Source: Prillingera fragicola
Lineage: Eukaryota > Basidiomycota > Tremellomycetes > Trichosporonales > Trichosporonaceae
Assembly (NCBI GenBank): GCA_002335605.1
Contig: BEDY01000007.1
Location: forward strand, 744,001-808,000
Reading direction: 5' to 3'
Length of the DNA stretch: 64,000 nt
The notes under the pieces were generated by a model. That model saw nothing but the letters and a program-made list of their open reading frames with translations. It ran no database searches and was not told where the DNA came from. Position numbers and translations under genes: made by a program. The stretch's first letter is position 1. Each line of letters opens with the position of its first letter. Positions 14,119 to 24,460 of the stretch are shown here, piece after piece.

Positions 14119-14340
14119 GTGAGGCTAGGGAGAAGGTATAGATCACAACTGTATAGTATGCATGTGTTATTTGTGCACTAGAGTATGCATCCAAGCTGCC
14201 TGGCATTGTTGGCGACGTGGATGGAAGGACTGGTGCCACAACCCAGCAACTGGTTGACCTCCACCTCCACGCTCACGATTCCTAAAACGTCAACCACCAT
14301 CTTCTCAACCACCCACCATTCCACCCCAAACTCAGCAACA

Positions 14341-15268
14341 ATGACAACCCTCTCCCCACTAGCCTACACCCTGCCTCTCCTACACGCCGCCGCCCATCCA
14401 AGCGACACAGTGACCGGTCTCCTCCTCGGCGCCTCCCCGTCAAACATCACAGAGGCCCTCCCGCTGGTCCACACGTATGCCTCGCTCTCGCCCGCCTCCG
14501 AGCTGGGACTGGATCTCGCCATGGCGTACGCCAAGGACAGAAACCTCGTGCTTGCTGGCGTGTACGTTGCGCACGCCGAGGAGAGTGCGGCAGCGGGCGG
14601 GGGAGTGGGGTTGGGACGGGTCGGGGAGGCGTTGTTGAAGAGTGTCGAGAGTGTTTCGCCGGGGGCTGTGGGTATTGTTGTGAGTGTCTGCGCGGGGTTT
14701 TAGGGCGCTGTTAGGGCTGGGAGGGAGTGAGGGCGGGAACTGACGGTGCAGTTGGATAACAGCAAGCTGGACGGTGACGAGGCAATCTATGTCGTGAGTA
14801 CCATGTTTCGGCCATCATCTCGAGCAGCAGCTGGGCGTACCGCCTTGTCAGAGGCAGGCATATTGCATCTATTGCGGTCATTGCTCTACCAGCTTCTGGG
14901 CAATGAGGCTACACTCTATGGAGGGACAGTGTTGTCAGGAGAGAGTCGCACAGTATCGGGCACGGTCCTGAGCTTCGCTTCAGCAAGCTCAGTTTCTGCA
15001 CCACGTCATCTACGCGCTTTCGTGCTGACAACCCAGTCGTACCCCACAACCGCCAACATCAGCTATCCCCCTGCTCTTGTCCGCGCCGCTGCTCTCGCCT
15101 TGGTGCGCAAGGACCACATCCACGCCGGCTTCAAGGACCTGGACGACCACCTCGAGGACTCGTGAGTGTAGCAGTATAACGTCGAGGGCATTGAGGCTGA
15201 CGAACAGGACTGCAGACTGGACTAATGAGGCGCTCAAGAAGAGTGTGGGCGGAAAGCTTGGCGCGTAG
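14341..15268 (+). CDS. EMC8: EMC8/EMC9-like ER membrane protein complex subunit
   Basis: Join 14341-14679, 14752-14793, 15037-15161, 15208-15268; 188 residues. The pattern fits the EMC8/9 (UPF0172) MPN-like fold without a metal-binding JAMM motif: LAYTLPLLHAAAHPSDTVTGLLLG near the start, ALPLVHTYASLSPASELGLDLAMAYAK, LDNSKLDGDEAIYV, and a helical end (DDHLEDSTADWTNEAL). EMC8 caps the cytosolic face of the EMC insertase for tail-anchored and multipass membrane proteins. The second exon is only 42 nt. The intron after it (14794-15036, 243 nt) is unusually long for this genome. All junctions keep frame and rebuild conserved blocks. Confidence 0.82.
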
Positions 15269-15698
15269 AACGGCGGCTGGGAAGACTAGGACGGTGCAGT
15301 GTCATGAGGGATGGTGAAAGGACGTTACGGGAACGTTGGGCAAGGGCTTTTAGGCTGTCATTGCAGCGTCTACTCTATGCAGGATACCATGATAGAGGCA
15401 GAGGGGCCTAGCCAGTATGCACAACTGTCGCGATAACAAATGCAGGTCTTTGGCTCCCAGGATGACGGATGATGGCCCACTGGCGACGGTGCTGCAACCT
15501 GACTTTGGCCGCTTCACTCCTGTCAACTTCAGACGCGCTCCATTGTCCCTTCTCCATCAGTAACACCTTCCCTCTTCGCGTGAGCTGTATCGATGCATAT
15601 CGTATGTGCGAGCGGTGTAGTGAATGCTGCTAGCGTTGTCAGTCACCTGCCCTTCAAAGCCGCGCAAAGTACTCACCCCGTCGTCTCTCCTCCCCTCT
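15269..15698. other. Convergent intergenic region
   Basis: This separates the stops of EMC8 and the mS33 gene. No gene, RNA or repeat is evident. Confidence 0.4.
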
Positions 15699-16229
15699 CT
15701 ACTTCTTCTTGAGCGAAGCACGCTTTCCTTGTCCTGAAGAGTCAGCACATGTCCAAATACACCGCCTAGCCCGTTTGCACGTCGCGATGCAACCGGTCCA
15801 AAAACACTCACCCTTCGTGGGGGGACCCTTTCCAAGCTTCTTCTTCCTGGCAACGTCCTCAAAACGGAGCTTCTCCTTCTCGTCCAGGAAAACACCAGCA
15901 GTCTTGGCCGTCTCCCAGCGCGAGACCGGGGGGCCAGCGGCGGCGTTCCTCTCAACCGGCTCACAGCCCGGGGGCACAGCCTGCGCCGGAGGTAGAATGT
16001 AGCGGGCCTGGCGACTGAGGTCGCCACCGCCGACCAGTCTAGAGTACCTGTCGTTGTACGCCCCGATTCGTCGCACCTTTGGCGGGAGGTAGGCGACGAC
16101 AGAGGGACCGCGCAGGCGGCGGCGCAGGTACTTGTTTCCCGTGCGCGCGTTCGAGGTCGGGGCGAGGGTGTTGAAGATGGGGGCGCGGAGGGCCGAAAGG
16201 AGCTGGGTGATGGATTGTTTTCCGGCCAT
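15699..16229 (-). CDS. RSM27: Mitochondrial small-subunit ribosomal protein mS33 (Rsm27)
   Basis: Join on minus 16229-15812, 15733-15699; 150 residues. The N-terminal half carries the mS33 signature: LLSALRAPIFNTLAPTSNARTGNKYL, then RRLRGPSVVAYLPP. The remainder is a basidiomycete-type extension ending in a Lys-rich tail. The intron has two in-frame acceptors 6 nt apart (TTCAG and ACAAG). I chose the first, giving ..TKGQGKRASLKKK. The protein belongs to the mitochondrial 37S subunit. Its 5' side has a GTC repeat, and it shares a 275-bp divergent promoter with SDHAF4, another mitochondrial gene. Confidence 0.88.
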   Translation of the reverse strand: MAGKQSITQLLSALRAPIFNTLAPTSNARTGNKYLRRRLRGPSVVAYLPPKVRRIGAYNDRYSRLVGGGDLSRQARYILPPAQAVPPGCEPVERNAAAGPPVSRWETAKTAGVFLDEKEKLRFEDVARKKKLGKGPPTKGECFWTGCIATCKRARRCIWTCADSSGQGKRASLKKK

Positions 16230-16504
16230 TGTTGCTGCTCGTCGTCGCCGTCGTTGTCGCCGTTGTCGTCGTCGTCGTCGTCGTCGTCGTCTTGGATGTT
16301 GGCTGTCATCTTGGACGAGGTTGGACTTTTGCCTCGGTCGTGGTCGAAGTGATACGGAAGCAAAATAAATGGAAGCAAAATGACACGTGTAATAGGACTT
16401 GCCTGTGAGATGTGGAGGAGGACTACTGCTCGAACACTTGTCGCCATCTCTTGGCCACTCTTGCTCATCTTTCAGCACTCTGACAGCACCCACACACACC
16501 CAAC
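16230..16504. promoter_or_regulatory. Divergent promoter for mS33 and SDHAF4 with CACGTG
   Basis: 275 bp separate two mitochondrial-protein genes transcribed away from each other. A CACGTG palindrome lies at 16384-16389, near the middle. The GTC repeat occupies the mS33 side. Co-regulation is inferred from the arrangement. Confidence 0.5.
16238..16292. repeat. GTC trinucleotide microsatellite in the mS33 leader
   Basis: An interrupted GTC/GCC repeat, with a perfect GTC run at about 16265-16290, starts within 10 bp upstream of the mS33 ATG. It lies in the 5' untranslated region, so length changes would alter leader spacing rather than protein. Confidence 0.85.
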
Positions 16505-17168
16505 ATGGCCCCACGCCTTACTCCTCTCCTTAGCGTTGTGCGCCCCGTCGCCGCTCCCCGCGCCCTCCCTCTCCGCCTCCTCTCCACAACCATCCCTAAG
16601 CTCTCCGACTTCAACCGGCCCGGACCCCCTCCCCTCCCGCCAGCCGACCAGGCAGAGTTTGAGGCCCTCCAGAAAGCTGCCGAGGTCGCCCCTACCGCCG
16701 ACCCGAAGACGGAGGCCGAGTTCCGCGAGCTCGAGGCCCAGGTGGGGCAGCACCCCGACTTGAGGACCGGAGCCGCCCCAGAGTTTGAGGGAGAGGTCAA
16801 CCCCAAGACCGGCGAGGTTGGCGGACCAAAGAGGGATCCGTTCATTGCTGGTGATGCCGATTGGCAGTTTGGTGGTCGTGTTACGGTGAGTCTAGTGTGG
16901 ATTTGAGATCAGAAGGCGCCAGAAGTTGAGGGCTTGCGTCAGCGACGCATGGCTGGGCGGCGATGGGTGAAAGATCTCTTCGGGCGCTGGGTGGCAACCT
17001 GGGGGCATATCGGGGCGACGCGCATCCCGATTGAAGGCCGCTCGTTGTCCACCCAGGGGGTTCAGCTGGAGTTTAGTTATGTGGGCCTTTCTTTGTTCCA
17101 GCCCACCGTCATGGCGCTCCACTCCTCACCATTGCGGGACACCATGCTGACGATCCCAGGACTTTTAG
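16505..17168 (+). CDS. SDH8: Succinate dehydrogenase assembly factor 4 (SDHAF4/Sdh8)
   Basis: Join 16505-16885, 17160-17168; 129 residues. An Arg/Pro/Leu-rich mitochondrial presequence (MAPRLTPLLSVVRPVAAPR) precedes a charged region. The conserved C-terminal SDHAF4 (DUF1674) motif follows: VNPKTGEVGGPKRDPF..GDADWQFGGRVTDF. The last exon is only nine bases (GAC TTT TAG). It supplies the invariant terminal Asp-Phe, which strongly supports the join. SDHAF4 binds flavinylated Sdh1 in the matrix and promotes its assembly with Sdh2. The single intron is 274 nt, several times the local norm. Confidence 0.9.
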
Positions 17169-17351
17169 GCATGCCCCGCATTGATCCCAACCATGTACCC
17201 CACTCTCCAATGACCGAATTGCCCGTGCTGCAAGCTCGTGTTACTCTACTGTGTCATTCATAGACTCTACGTTGACCGATGTACAAGTGTGCTGCTCTAG
17301 CTCTACGATGCTCGCCCTGCCGCCTCCTCATTAACGACTCCTCACGCAACC

Positions 17352-19197
17352 CTAAGCGGCAGTGAGCCAGACGGCAGTGTCCTGGGGGACGGCACCGTCG
17401 ACGAGCTCCTGCGAAGCAATCTCGACCTTGCGGCCGGCGGGAATCTGAACGGGGCTGGCGCCAAAGTTGACAATGACCTCCCAGCCGTTGGGACGCTTAA
17501 AGTGGAGAACGTCCTTGTCGTCGGTGACCCACTCGAGCTTCTCGTCGGCCTGCAGCTCTCTGCGGAGGCCGAGGGCCTTGCGGTAGAGGTTGAGGGTGGA
17601 CTTGGGGTCCTTGTCCTCGACGTCGACGGCGTGCTGCTTGTAGACCTCGGGCTGGGGCAGGTGGGGGCGGGCACCGTTTCCAAAGCCCATGTTCTTGGCG
17701 TCGGCCTCCCACGGGATGCAGATGCGGCAGCCGTCGCGGCCGAGCTCCTTTCCGGGCCTGCGGAAGAAGATGGGGTCCTGGCGGTCAGAGTCGGGCATCC
17801 ACACGTCCTCGGGGAGGCCGAGCTCCTCGCCCTGGTAGATGTAGGCCGAGCCGGGGAGGGCGAGGATCATGAGGGTGGCGGCGTTGGCGCGGCGGAGGCC
17901 GAGCTCGGCGTCGACCTTGACCTCGCCCTTGCCGAGGACGTACTTGCGCGACGTCTCGACGTAGCCGCCGGCGTCGACGAGACCGTGGCGGGTGGCGTGG
18001 CGGACGACGTCGTGGTTGGAGAAGACCCAGGTGGTCGAGGATCCAGACTCGTCGGCCTGGGCGAGCGAGTCGTCAATGATCTTGCGGAACTCCTTGGGGT
18101 CGTACGCGGCCATGAGCATGTCAAAGGAGAAGGCCTGGCCGAGACCCTGCGACGAGGCAAAGAGCGACTTGCGGCCGGGAGAGACCCAAGCCTCGGCGAC
18201 GGCAGTGAGAGGGGGGTCGTACTCGTTGAAGACGGCGCGCCACTCCTTGTAAATGTCGTGGACCTCGTCACGGTCCCAGTACGGGTGCTCGTTGGACTGG
18301 AGCGAGCCCTCGATCATGCGCGCAGAAAGCGCCTTGATCTCCTCCTCGGTAGGCAGCTTGCCAGTGAGGTCCTTTGCGCAGCCGTGGGCGACGTCGATGC
18401 GGAAGCCACTGACGCCGCGGTCGGCCCAGAAACGAAGAGTCTTGAGGAAGTCGTCGCGGACCTCGCGGTTGTTCCAGTCAAAGTCGGGCTGACTGGCGTC
18501 AAAGATGTGCAGGTACCACTGGCCGTCACCGACGGGCTCCCAGGCGCGGCCGCCAAAGACGCACTCCCAGTCGGTAGGCGGCTGGTCCTGGTTGGGTCCG
18601 AGGCCGTCGCGGAAAATGTAGCGCGCACGCTCCTTGGATCCCTTGGGCGACTTGAGCGCAGCCTGGAACCACTCGTGCTGGTCCGACGAGTGGTTGGGGA
18701 CAATGTCGACAATGACCTTGATGCCGGCGGCCTTGCAGGCAGCGGTCATGTCGTCAAACTCGGCAAGAGTGCCAATCTTGGGGTCGACATCGCGGTAGTC
18801 GGCGACATCGTAGCCGCCGTCCTTGAGCTCGGATGGGTAGAAGGGCGAAAGCCAGATGGCGTCAACGCCAAGCTGCTGGAGGTACGGGACCTTGCCGGTA
18901 ATGCCAACGAGGTCTCCGATACCGTCGCCGTTGGCGTCGCAGAACGAGCGAGGGTAGATCTGGTACACGAGCGCCTGGCGCCACCAAGCGGCATCAGCGT
19001 CTGTAGACGTCAGCATTTGTGTCTCGCTCGCCACCGGCTCTCCAAGCCGCGCTGGGCCCAGCCCCACGGGGCAGACCCACAGCCCTACGTGGAGCCTTGC
19101 TTGCCCTGCGGGTGGAAAAGGCCCAATTCTGGCAACAACCACGGCCAGACGCGCTGGAAAGCTCAAGAAACTCACTGCTGCCAATAGAAATGGTCAT
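17352..19197 (-). CDS. GH13 alpha-glucosidase, actinobacterial-like
   Basis: Join on minus 19197-19176, 19000-17352; 556 residues. An alternative intronless start is ATG 19015, in frame. GH13 landmarks: WWRQALVYQIYPRSF at the start, VPNH (about 108-111), catalytic nucleophile in GFRIDVAHG (D210), acid/base in AVAEAWV (E277) and FSNHD (D338). The TIM barrel plus C-terminal beta domain is full length. It hydrolyses terminal alpha-glucosidic bonds of maltose- or isomaltose-type sugars. No signal peptide is seen, so it should be cytosolic. Blocks such as DGGYDVADYRDVDP, DIVPNHSSDQHEWF and GPNQDQPPTDWECVFGG read like actinobacterial alpha-glucosidases rather than fungal maltases (which have VVNHTSDQHEWF), so bacterial descent is likely. 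It leads a run of three minus-strand sugar-metabolism genes. Confidence 0.9.
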
Positions 19198-20660
19198 GAT
19201 GTAGAAAATGAAGGTATGAGCGGTGCAGGAACAGTTCTACACACGGGAAATGCAATGGAAGAGACACAGCAGCGCGACTGGTCGTTGGGTCTTATATGCG
19301 GGGAGGTCAGCCCCCCATCTCGGAGGTCGGTGTCGGTCCGAGATTCCACCCCACCCCCACATGCTCGGCGCTGCACCGAGGACCCGGGTGTTGTACACGC
19401 CGTACATATAGTGTGGAGCATGCATGTTCAGGAAAAGGAAGAGCAGTCGTACCGCTTGCAGCCGGCACGGCCGTGTCGTCTACGCCGCCGCCACTGCAAT
19501 GCTCTACACGGCCCAATGTCGATGGGATGGGGAGTGGAGCACTGTGGGGTGGGCAGTGGAGCATTTTGTTGACAAGAAGAAAAATACTCGACCTGCCTGA
19601 GCATCCGACGCCTTGCACCAGACACGGCGGCGACTCTTGCGTACTTCAACAGCAACGCAGTGTACCTGTCCCGAGTATGCATGCAGGTACACGTGCAGTA
19701 GCGAGCGCGGGGCACTCCACGGGGTACAACTTGCCCACAGGAGCAGCCTCCACGTATGGGCCACACATCGGAGCAGCCCCGAGTTGACCAGAGGCACCGC
19801 TACGAGTAGTACAATTCAACACGGCTCAGGCGAGTCGGCCAGCCCCGCCCGGGCGCCGACAGCTTGGCCATTGGACATGCAGGGATATGCTAGGGTTACG
19901 AGTAGAAAAGTGTGGAGGGTGTGGAGGCTGGGTGTAGCTGTATGGGGCCTCTGGGGAAAGGAAGACGCTGGTAGGCTGCTGCACCCTCTCGGCCCGCTCG
20001 GCGAGCTCACCTTCGGAGCCGAACGCAGTGCGATGGGTGTCTACTACAGCCAGACCCGGCGCGGCGACGCCGAACATCAGCAGTTAGTCGCCGGACAAGA
20101 GTGCGAGATGGTATCATCCGGCCCGAGCCGCCGGTTCACCTCGACCCAGGGGATGTCTTTGGCTGTACTGGCGGCTGTTGCCGGGTGTTGTGGATGCTGG
20201 GCCGAGCCGGTCTGCTGTCTGCTATGGTGGTGAGCATGCTGCTCGGAGTGGAACGTTCCGGGGTTCACTGGCTCGGGTCACTGGTCGCGGCGTAAGGGTG
20301 GTGGTGATGGACGTGGCATAAACCATGTACTGTACCTGTTGCTAAAATAATGGTCGTGGGTACTGGCCTGTTAGCTTCACCGCGCGGCGACGCCAGTGCA
20401 AGACTGTTAAGAGTATTGCATAGCTGTAGCCATTCCAATCATTTAGAACAGCAGCATACGAAAGAATTGTTCCTATGCATGGAGGTCGATATCGTGCATG
20501 TGGCTGTTAAATTAAATTGAACAATTAATTAATCTACCACCCACAGCTGACAACAGCTGACAGTAATGTCGACCACACATGCAGCCCGCGCTCGAGTTTG
20601 ATCAGAGGCGGCAACCATCACAGACATGCCATTCATGTACCAATCCCCCAGGCCATCTAC
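19198..20660. other. Long intergenic region upstream of alpha-glucosidase
   Basis: About 1.46 kb separate the alpha-glucosidase start and the xylulokinase stop. The left 160 bp hold the promoter elements noted separately. Open frames such as plus 19296-19787 and 19613-20233 overlap frames on the other strand and show no recognisable protein. A short A/T-rich patch (about 20505-20535) stands out from the GC-rich surroundings. Confidence 0.4.
19290..19360 (-). promoter_or_regulatory. Alpha-glucosidase promoter: TATA, inverted CGG site, C-rich box
   Basis: Upstream of the alpha-glucosidase ATG (19197), the minus strand has a TATA-like ATATAA at 19297-19292, about 95 bp from the ATG. A dyad with arms TCTCGGA (19318-19324) and TCCGAGA (19337-19343) brackets further CGG triplets, like a Zn2Cys6 activator site. 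A C-rich block at 19346-19360 (CCACCCCACCCCCAC) gives GGGGTGG on the coding strand and resembles Mig1/CreA repressor sites. The layout suggests sugar induction and glucose repression; this is inference from motif shape. Confidence 0.4.
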
Positions 20661-22718
20661 CTACAACCCCTTCTCAGTCTCCCCCAGCGCCCGCGCCTCG
20701 AGCTCCTTCCACCACCCCACAGCCTGCTCAAAAGCCTTGGCCCCCTCACCGGGCACCGCGACGTCCGCGACACCCTCCTCATCCGGCGCGCCCTTGGCGC
20801 TCCTAGCTTCGGCAGCGACCTCAGAGCTCCGCCCCCTCACGACCTCCTTAATAAACTCGTCAAAGCCGACATTCGCGCGCCGAGCATCACCGGCCTTGGC
20901 AGCCTGAGCGCGCTCCCAGCCCCAACGCGCCTTGAACGCCACACCAACCGAGCACGCGTTCCAGTTGGCGTCGCTCCACGCCTTGCTGGCCCCGTCCCAC
21001 TCCACGGGCTTGCTGACGGCACACCCAAGGGCGTCGGCCATGATGTTGCAGATGGAGGGGTTCTTGGCCGCGCCGCCCGTGGCGTACACGCGTGAGAGGG
21101 ACGGCGTGGGGCCCGTCGCGTCTGGGGTGGTGAGGATCGCCGAGCTGCGCGCCCGGTAGTTTAGCATCTGGCACGAGAGGATTGCCAGGGCTTCGGCGCC
21201 GACGTCGGCGTACTTGTCCACGCGTTTGGCAGAGGCGGCGTCCGAGCCTTCGTACTTGTACACACCGTGGGCGCCGGCGGGCTGCTGTCAGCCTGGGCGC
21301 GTAGGAAGGGACTCACAATGATGTCGGGGAGAAGCCACCAGAAGGCCGACTGCGTGGGGAGGTCCGCGGCGTTCTTGGGCCGAAGACGCTCGACGCCCTC
21401 GTTGAACTTGTCCCACGACTTGTCAAAGTACGTGTCGCGGACGTGCTCACGAGCAAGTGATCCGTCTGGCGTCAGGTCTACACCCCACAGGCGACGACTT
21501 ACTCTTGTAGACCAGCATGTTAAAGTATCGCAGCCCCTCATGCTGGGCGCGCTCACCATCCTGGGAGGACGGCGGCGCGATCATGGCCGGGTGGAAGAAG
21601 GCGTGATATTCCGGGTGGGGGTTGTAGGCTGCTGTGGAGACGAGGACGACGTCGGATGTGCCGAGCGAGACCAGGCCCTCTGACTCGCGCACTGCCGTCA
21701 GCTCGTGTGTAGCAAAAAGTTACTCACAGACAAGCGACAGGAACGTCGCGGGGTTGTCTCCAGTGCCAGGCAGCACGACACACTCGGGGCTAAACCCATA
21801 CCGCTGCACAAACCACTTTCCAATATTGCCCACGACCCGGCCCCCGTCCGTCTCCACCGTACCGAGCTTGCGCGCCAGCTCCTTTGCGCCCGCCTCCCCG
21901 TCCTCGCCCGCAATGACCTTGAGCACTTCGTCGCTCCACCCCCGCTCCGGCCGCGACATGTCCCATAAGTTCATGCCGCACGCGTCGCTCTCGTCGATAC
22001 CCTTGACCTCGCCGTCGGCACACAGCAGCGTCGTCACAAAGCTCGACACGAGACCGATCCGCGCCGTGTTGGCGTACGCATCGGGCTCGTTGCGTTTGAA
22101 CCGCATAATCTGAGCGGCGGTGAAGCGGGTGTGCGCCGATGAGCCGGTGATGCGGGCCAGGTTGTCTGCGCCGCCCACGCCAGAGGTGAGGGCGTCGCAT
22201 TCCGCCAGCGTCGACGAGTCTTGCCAGTTGGGAATGACGTCCCGGGAAAAAGCACCCCTTAGCTGCTCTGCCATGGGCTTGGAGGGCTTGAGAGTGGACA
22301 GGAGGGTGGCGGCCTTGGGAGAGTAGTAGACCGAGGCGTGTTGCTGGACGTCAGCTACGATCCTCCTTGTCACAACATCACAAAGACGCCAACACAGCAG
22401 GGTTTACACATCACGTAGCCAACTCACCTGCCCAGCAGCCGAAACCGCCCTAACGCGTCCAACGTCCCAGCCAGCGGCCTTGATCCTCTCACACAGCAAG
22501 TCGAGGGCCTCCACAGGCTGCAACACGGGGGAGAAGACTTCGCCACTCCCCTCGGGTCCCTTGAGCACACCGCCCCTCGTGTTAAACTGGGGCAGGTCCG
22601 CGTCAAACCTGACTTCGAGCTCGGAGACGACCTGCAGCGACGCAGTGAGCAGCGAGGCCTTGAGCGCTTGGGTGCTCGAGTCGAGGCCCAGGAAGAGGGG
22701 TTCAGTCGTGGTCGTCAT
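20661..22718 (-). CDS. XKS1: Xylulokinase
   Basis: Join on minus 22718-22428, 22343-21728, 21691-21503, 21465-21317, 21281-20661; 621 residues. A FGGY-family kinase: phosphate-binding FLGLDSSTQALKASLL at residues 9-24, SGVGGADNLARITGSSAHTRFT, the catalytic-aspartate region ESDACGMNLWDMS (D217), PGTGDNPA, VSLGTSD, and the xylulokinase-typical YKNGSLAREHVRD, which is rebuilt exactly across the third intron. A C-terminal YATGGAAKNPSICNIMAD block follows. It phosphorylates D-xylulose to xylulose 5-phosphate, the entry of xylose into the pentose phosphate pathway, in the cytosol. It sits between the alpha-glucosidase and the galacturonate-reductase-like gene in the same orientation. The end shows an extra Ala/Glu-rich helix. 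Confidence 0.93.
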
Positions 22719-23030
22719 TGTTGCTAGCGCTACGCGGTGAGCAGTGAGCAGTGAGTGAGTGTCAAGAGGAGCGAGACGAGGTCTAGCTGCCCAAACTTGC
22801 CGTGGGAGGGGGCTCGGCGGTAATCTACGGACGATGGTGGTCCGATGAAGAACCGGACGGGATGTGTACACAGCAAACCACCGACTATACCCCGAGAACA
22901 CTCCGCCCATACCTGGTCCGCGATCGCGCATCGCTGAGCTGAGCCTTATCTACATCTCACAGCCCAACCGCAACGACATCATCGAACGCACTATCCCATA
23001 CATGACATGCTACAATCCTGTGCCGCACCT
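22719..23030. other. Xylulokinase upstream region
   Basis: 312 bp lie between the xylulokinase start and the stop of the next minus-strand gene. A short tandem GTGAGCA repeat occurs near 22736-22760. No gene is visible. Confidence 0.35.
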
Positions 23031-24460
23031 TTAGTGGAGGGCATACTTTCCGTCCTTCTCGCTAATCTCGACGGTCCTGTTCTCGTCCAGCGAAATACGA
23101 CCAGCATTCAGTAGCGCGGTAGTGAGCACCGTAGCCTGGATCGTGGGGAGACCCTTGCCCTCGTACGACTCGGCAGTGCGCGAGCCCGAGTTGACAGCCC
23201 TGGCGGCATCGATAAACTTCTCCAGCGAGAGGTATCCGTAGCCGCGCTGGCCGTCAAAGAAGCCGTCCTCGTCGGGCGAGTACTTTACGTAGAAGGGGTT
23301 AAAGTCGAGCTTGCCGACACTGTCCTCGCAGACCGAGTAGCCGCGGTGGGCCTGGTCGACGCGGACCTCGCCCTCGGACGCCATGTAGTGGAAGCGCTGT
23401 TCCGAGTGGACGCCGGCGTTCAGGGGCGCAGCCCACGAAGCCGTGTAGACGGCAGTACCCTTCTTCTTCTCGTCCTTGATGTTGACCCAGTCGACGAGGA
23501 GCGTGATAGTGTCCTCGGTGGCGGCGTCGCAGCCCATGTCGGTGGCAATACCCTTGGAGCCACTGGCAGTTACGCGGACGGGGCGGTAGCGACCCTCAAC
23601 CATCCAGCAGTGAATGTCAATGTGGTGCGAGTTGAGGTAGTAGGAAATGTCCGAGTCAATGCCGGCCCACGACTTGAAGGTCTCTAGCTGGAACTTGGGC
23701 TGCGACATGTAGGACGCGTAAAAGTTAAAGTCGCCCAGCTTCTGGGCACGGGCGCGAGCGTCATTGTACGCGGGGCTGGCGTTAGCTGCTGAACACGACA
23801 GGGTAGACTTACTCAAAGCGCTTGTGGTGCTCGACAAAGCAGACAAGGCCCTTGGACTTGGCGAGGTCAATGAGGGTCTGGTGGTCCTCGAGCTTCTGCG
23901 TGGCAGGCTTGGTGACCATGACGTGATGACCGAGGTTGAGCGCCTCAGAGGCAATGGGAAAGTGGGTCGAGTCGGGGGTGAAGATGATGATAGCCGAACC
24001 CTTGGGGAGGGCGGCAAGAGCCTCCTTGTAGGCCTCGGCGTTGCGCACGTTGCCCTCGGGGAAACCGCGGTAGCTGAGGTCGAGGCCCTTGTAGACATCG
24101 CCAATGTTCTTCTGGAAGTGCTCGCGAATCTCGGCGTGCTTGGCACCGTTGGTTCCGGCCATGACGACGCTGGGAGGGTCAGAACAGTTTCATGCGGAGG
24201 CGAAGCACGACTCACTCTCCAACCTTTCCGCGACGACGAAGGTCGAACATGGTGACACCGACGACACCAATCTAAAGCATCAGCAAGGGGTCCTGGTAAT
24301 TGAAATACACACCTTCTTGTCCGACTTGGACTGGCCAGAGGGCGTGATACCGGTAGTGTACTCGCCCTGGAAAGTCAGCAGACTGTGGGGTCAACAAGCC
24401 GAGGAGACGACGTACGGTGCCCATGAGGCCGACGTTGATAGGAGCCTGGTCGTTGGACAT
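23031..24460 (-). CDS. Gfo/Idh/MocA oxidoreductase, D-galacturonate reductase-like
   Basis: Join on minus 24460-24416, 24366-24313, 24271-24216, 24169-23813, 23775-23031; 418 residues. An NAD(P)-binding N-terminus (INVGLMGTGEYTTG, then KKIGVVGVTMFDLRRRGKVG) precedes a Gfo/Idh/MocA alpha/beta domain. Family motifs are FTPDSTHFPIA, VTKPA, EHHKRFDPAYNDARARAQKLGDF, SYYLNSHHIDIHCW and HYMASEGEVRVDQAHRGY. The ensemble matches fungal proteins annotated as D-galacturonate reductase, which would convert galacturonate to L-galactonate in pectin-sugar catabolism. The substrate is inferred from family resemblance, and a related sugar or uronate is possible. The first three exons are 45, 54 and 56 nt; all joins keep frame and rebuild conserved blocks. 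Confidence 0.82.

Noticed and set aside
15557..16468. 303-codon minus-strand frame with an Asp run
   Set aside because: It is a shadow of mS33 in another frame. The Asp run is only the GTC repeat read out of frame.
17502..19187. 561-codon plus-strand open frame opposite the alpha-glucosidase
   Set aside because: It is an antisense shadow caused by strong third-position GC bias. The minus-strand product has full catalytic motifs.
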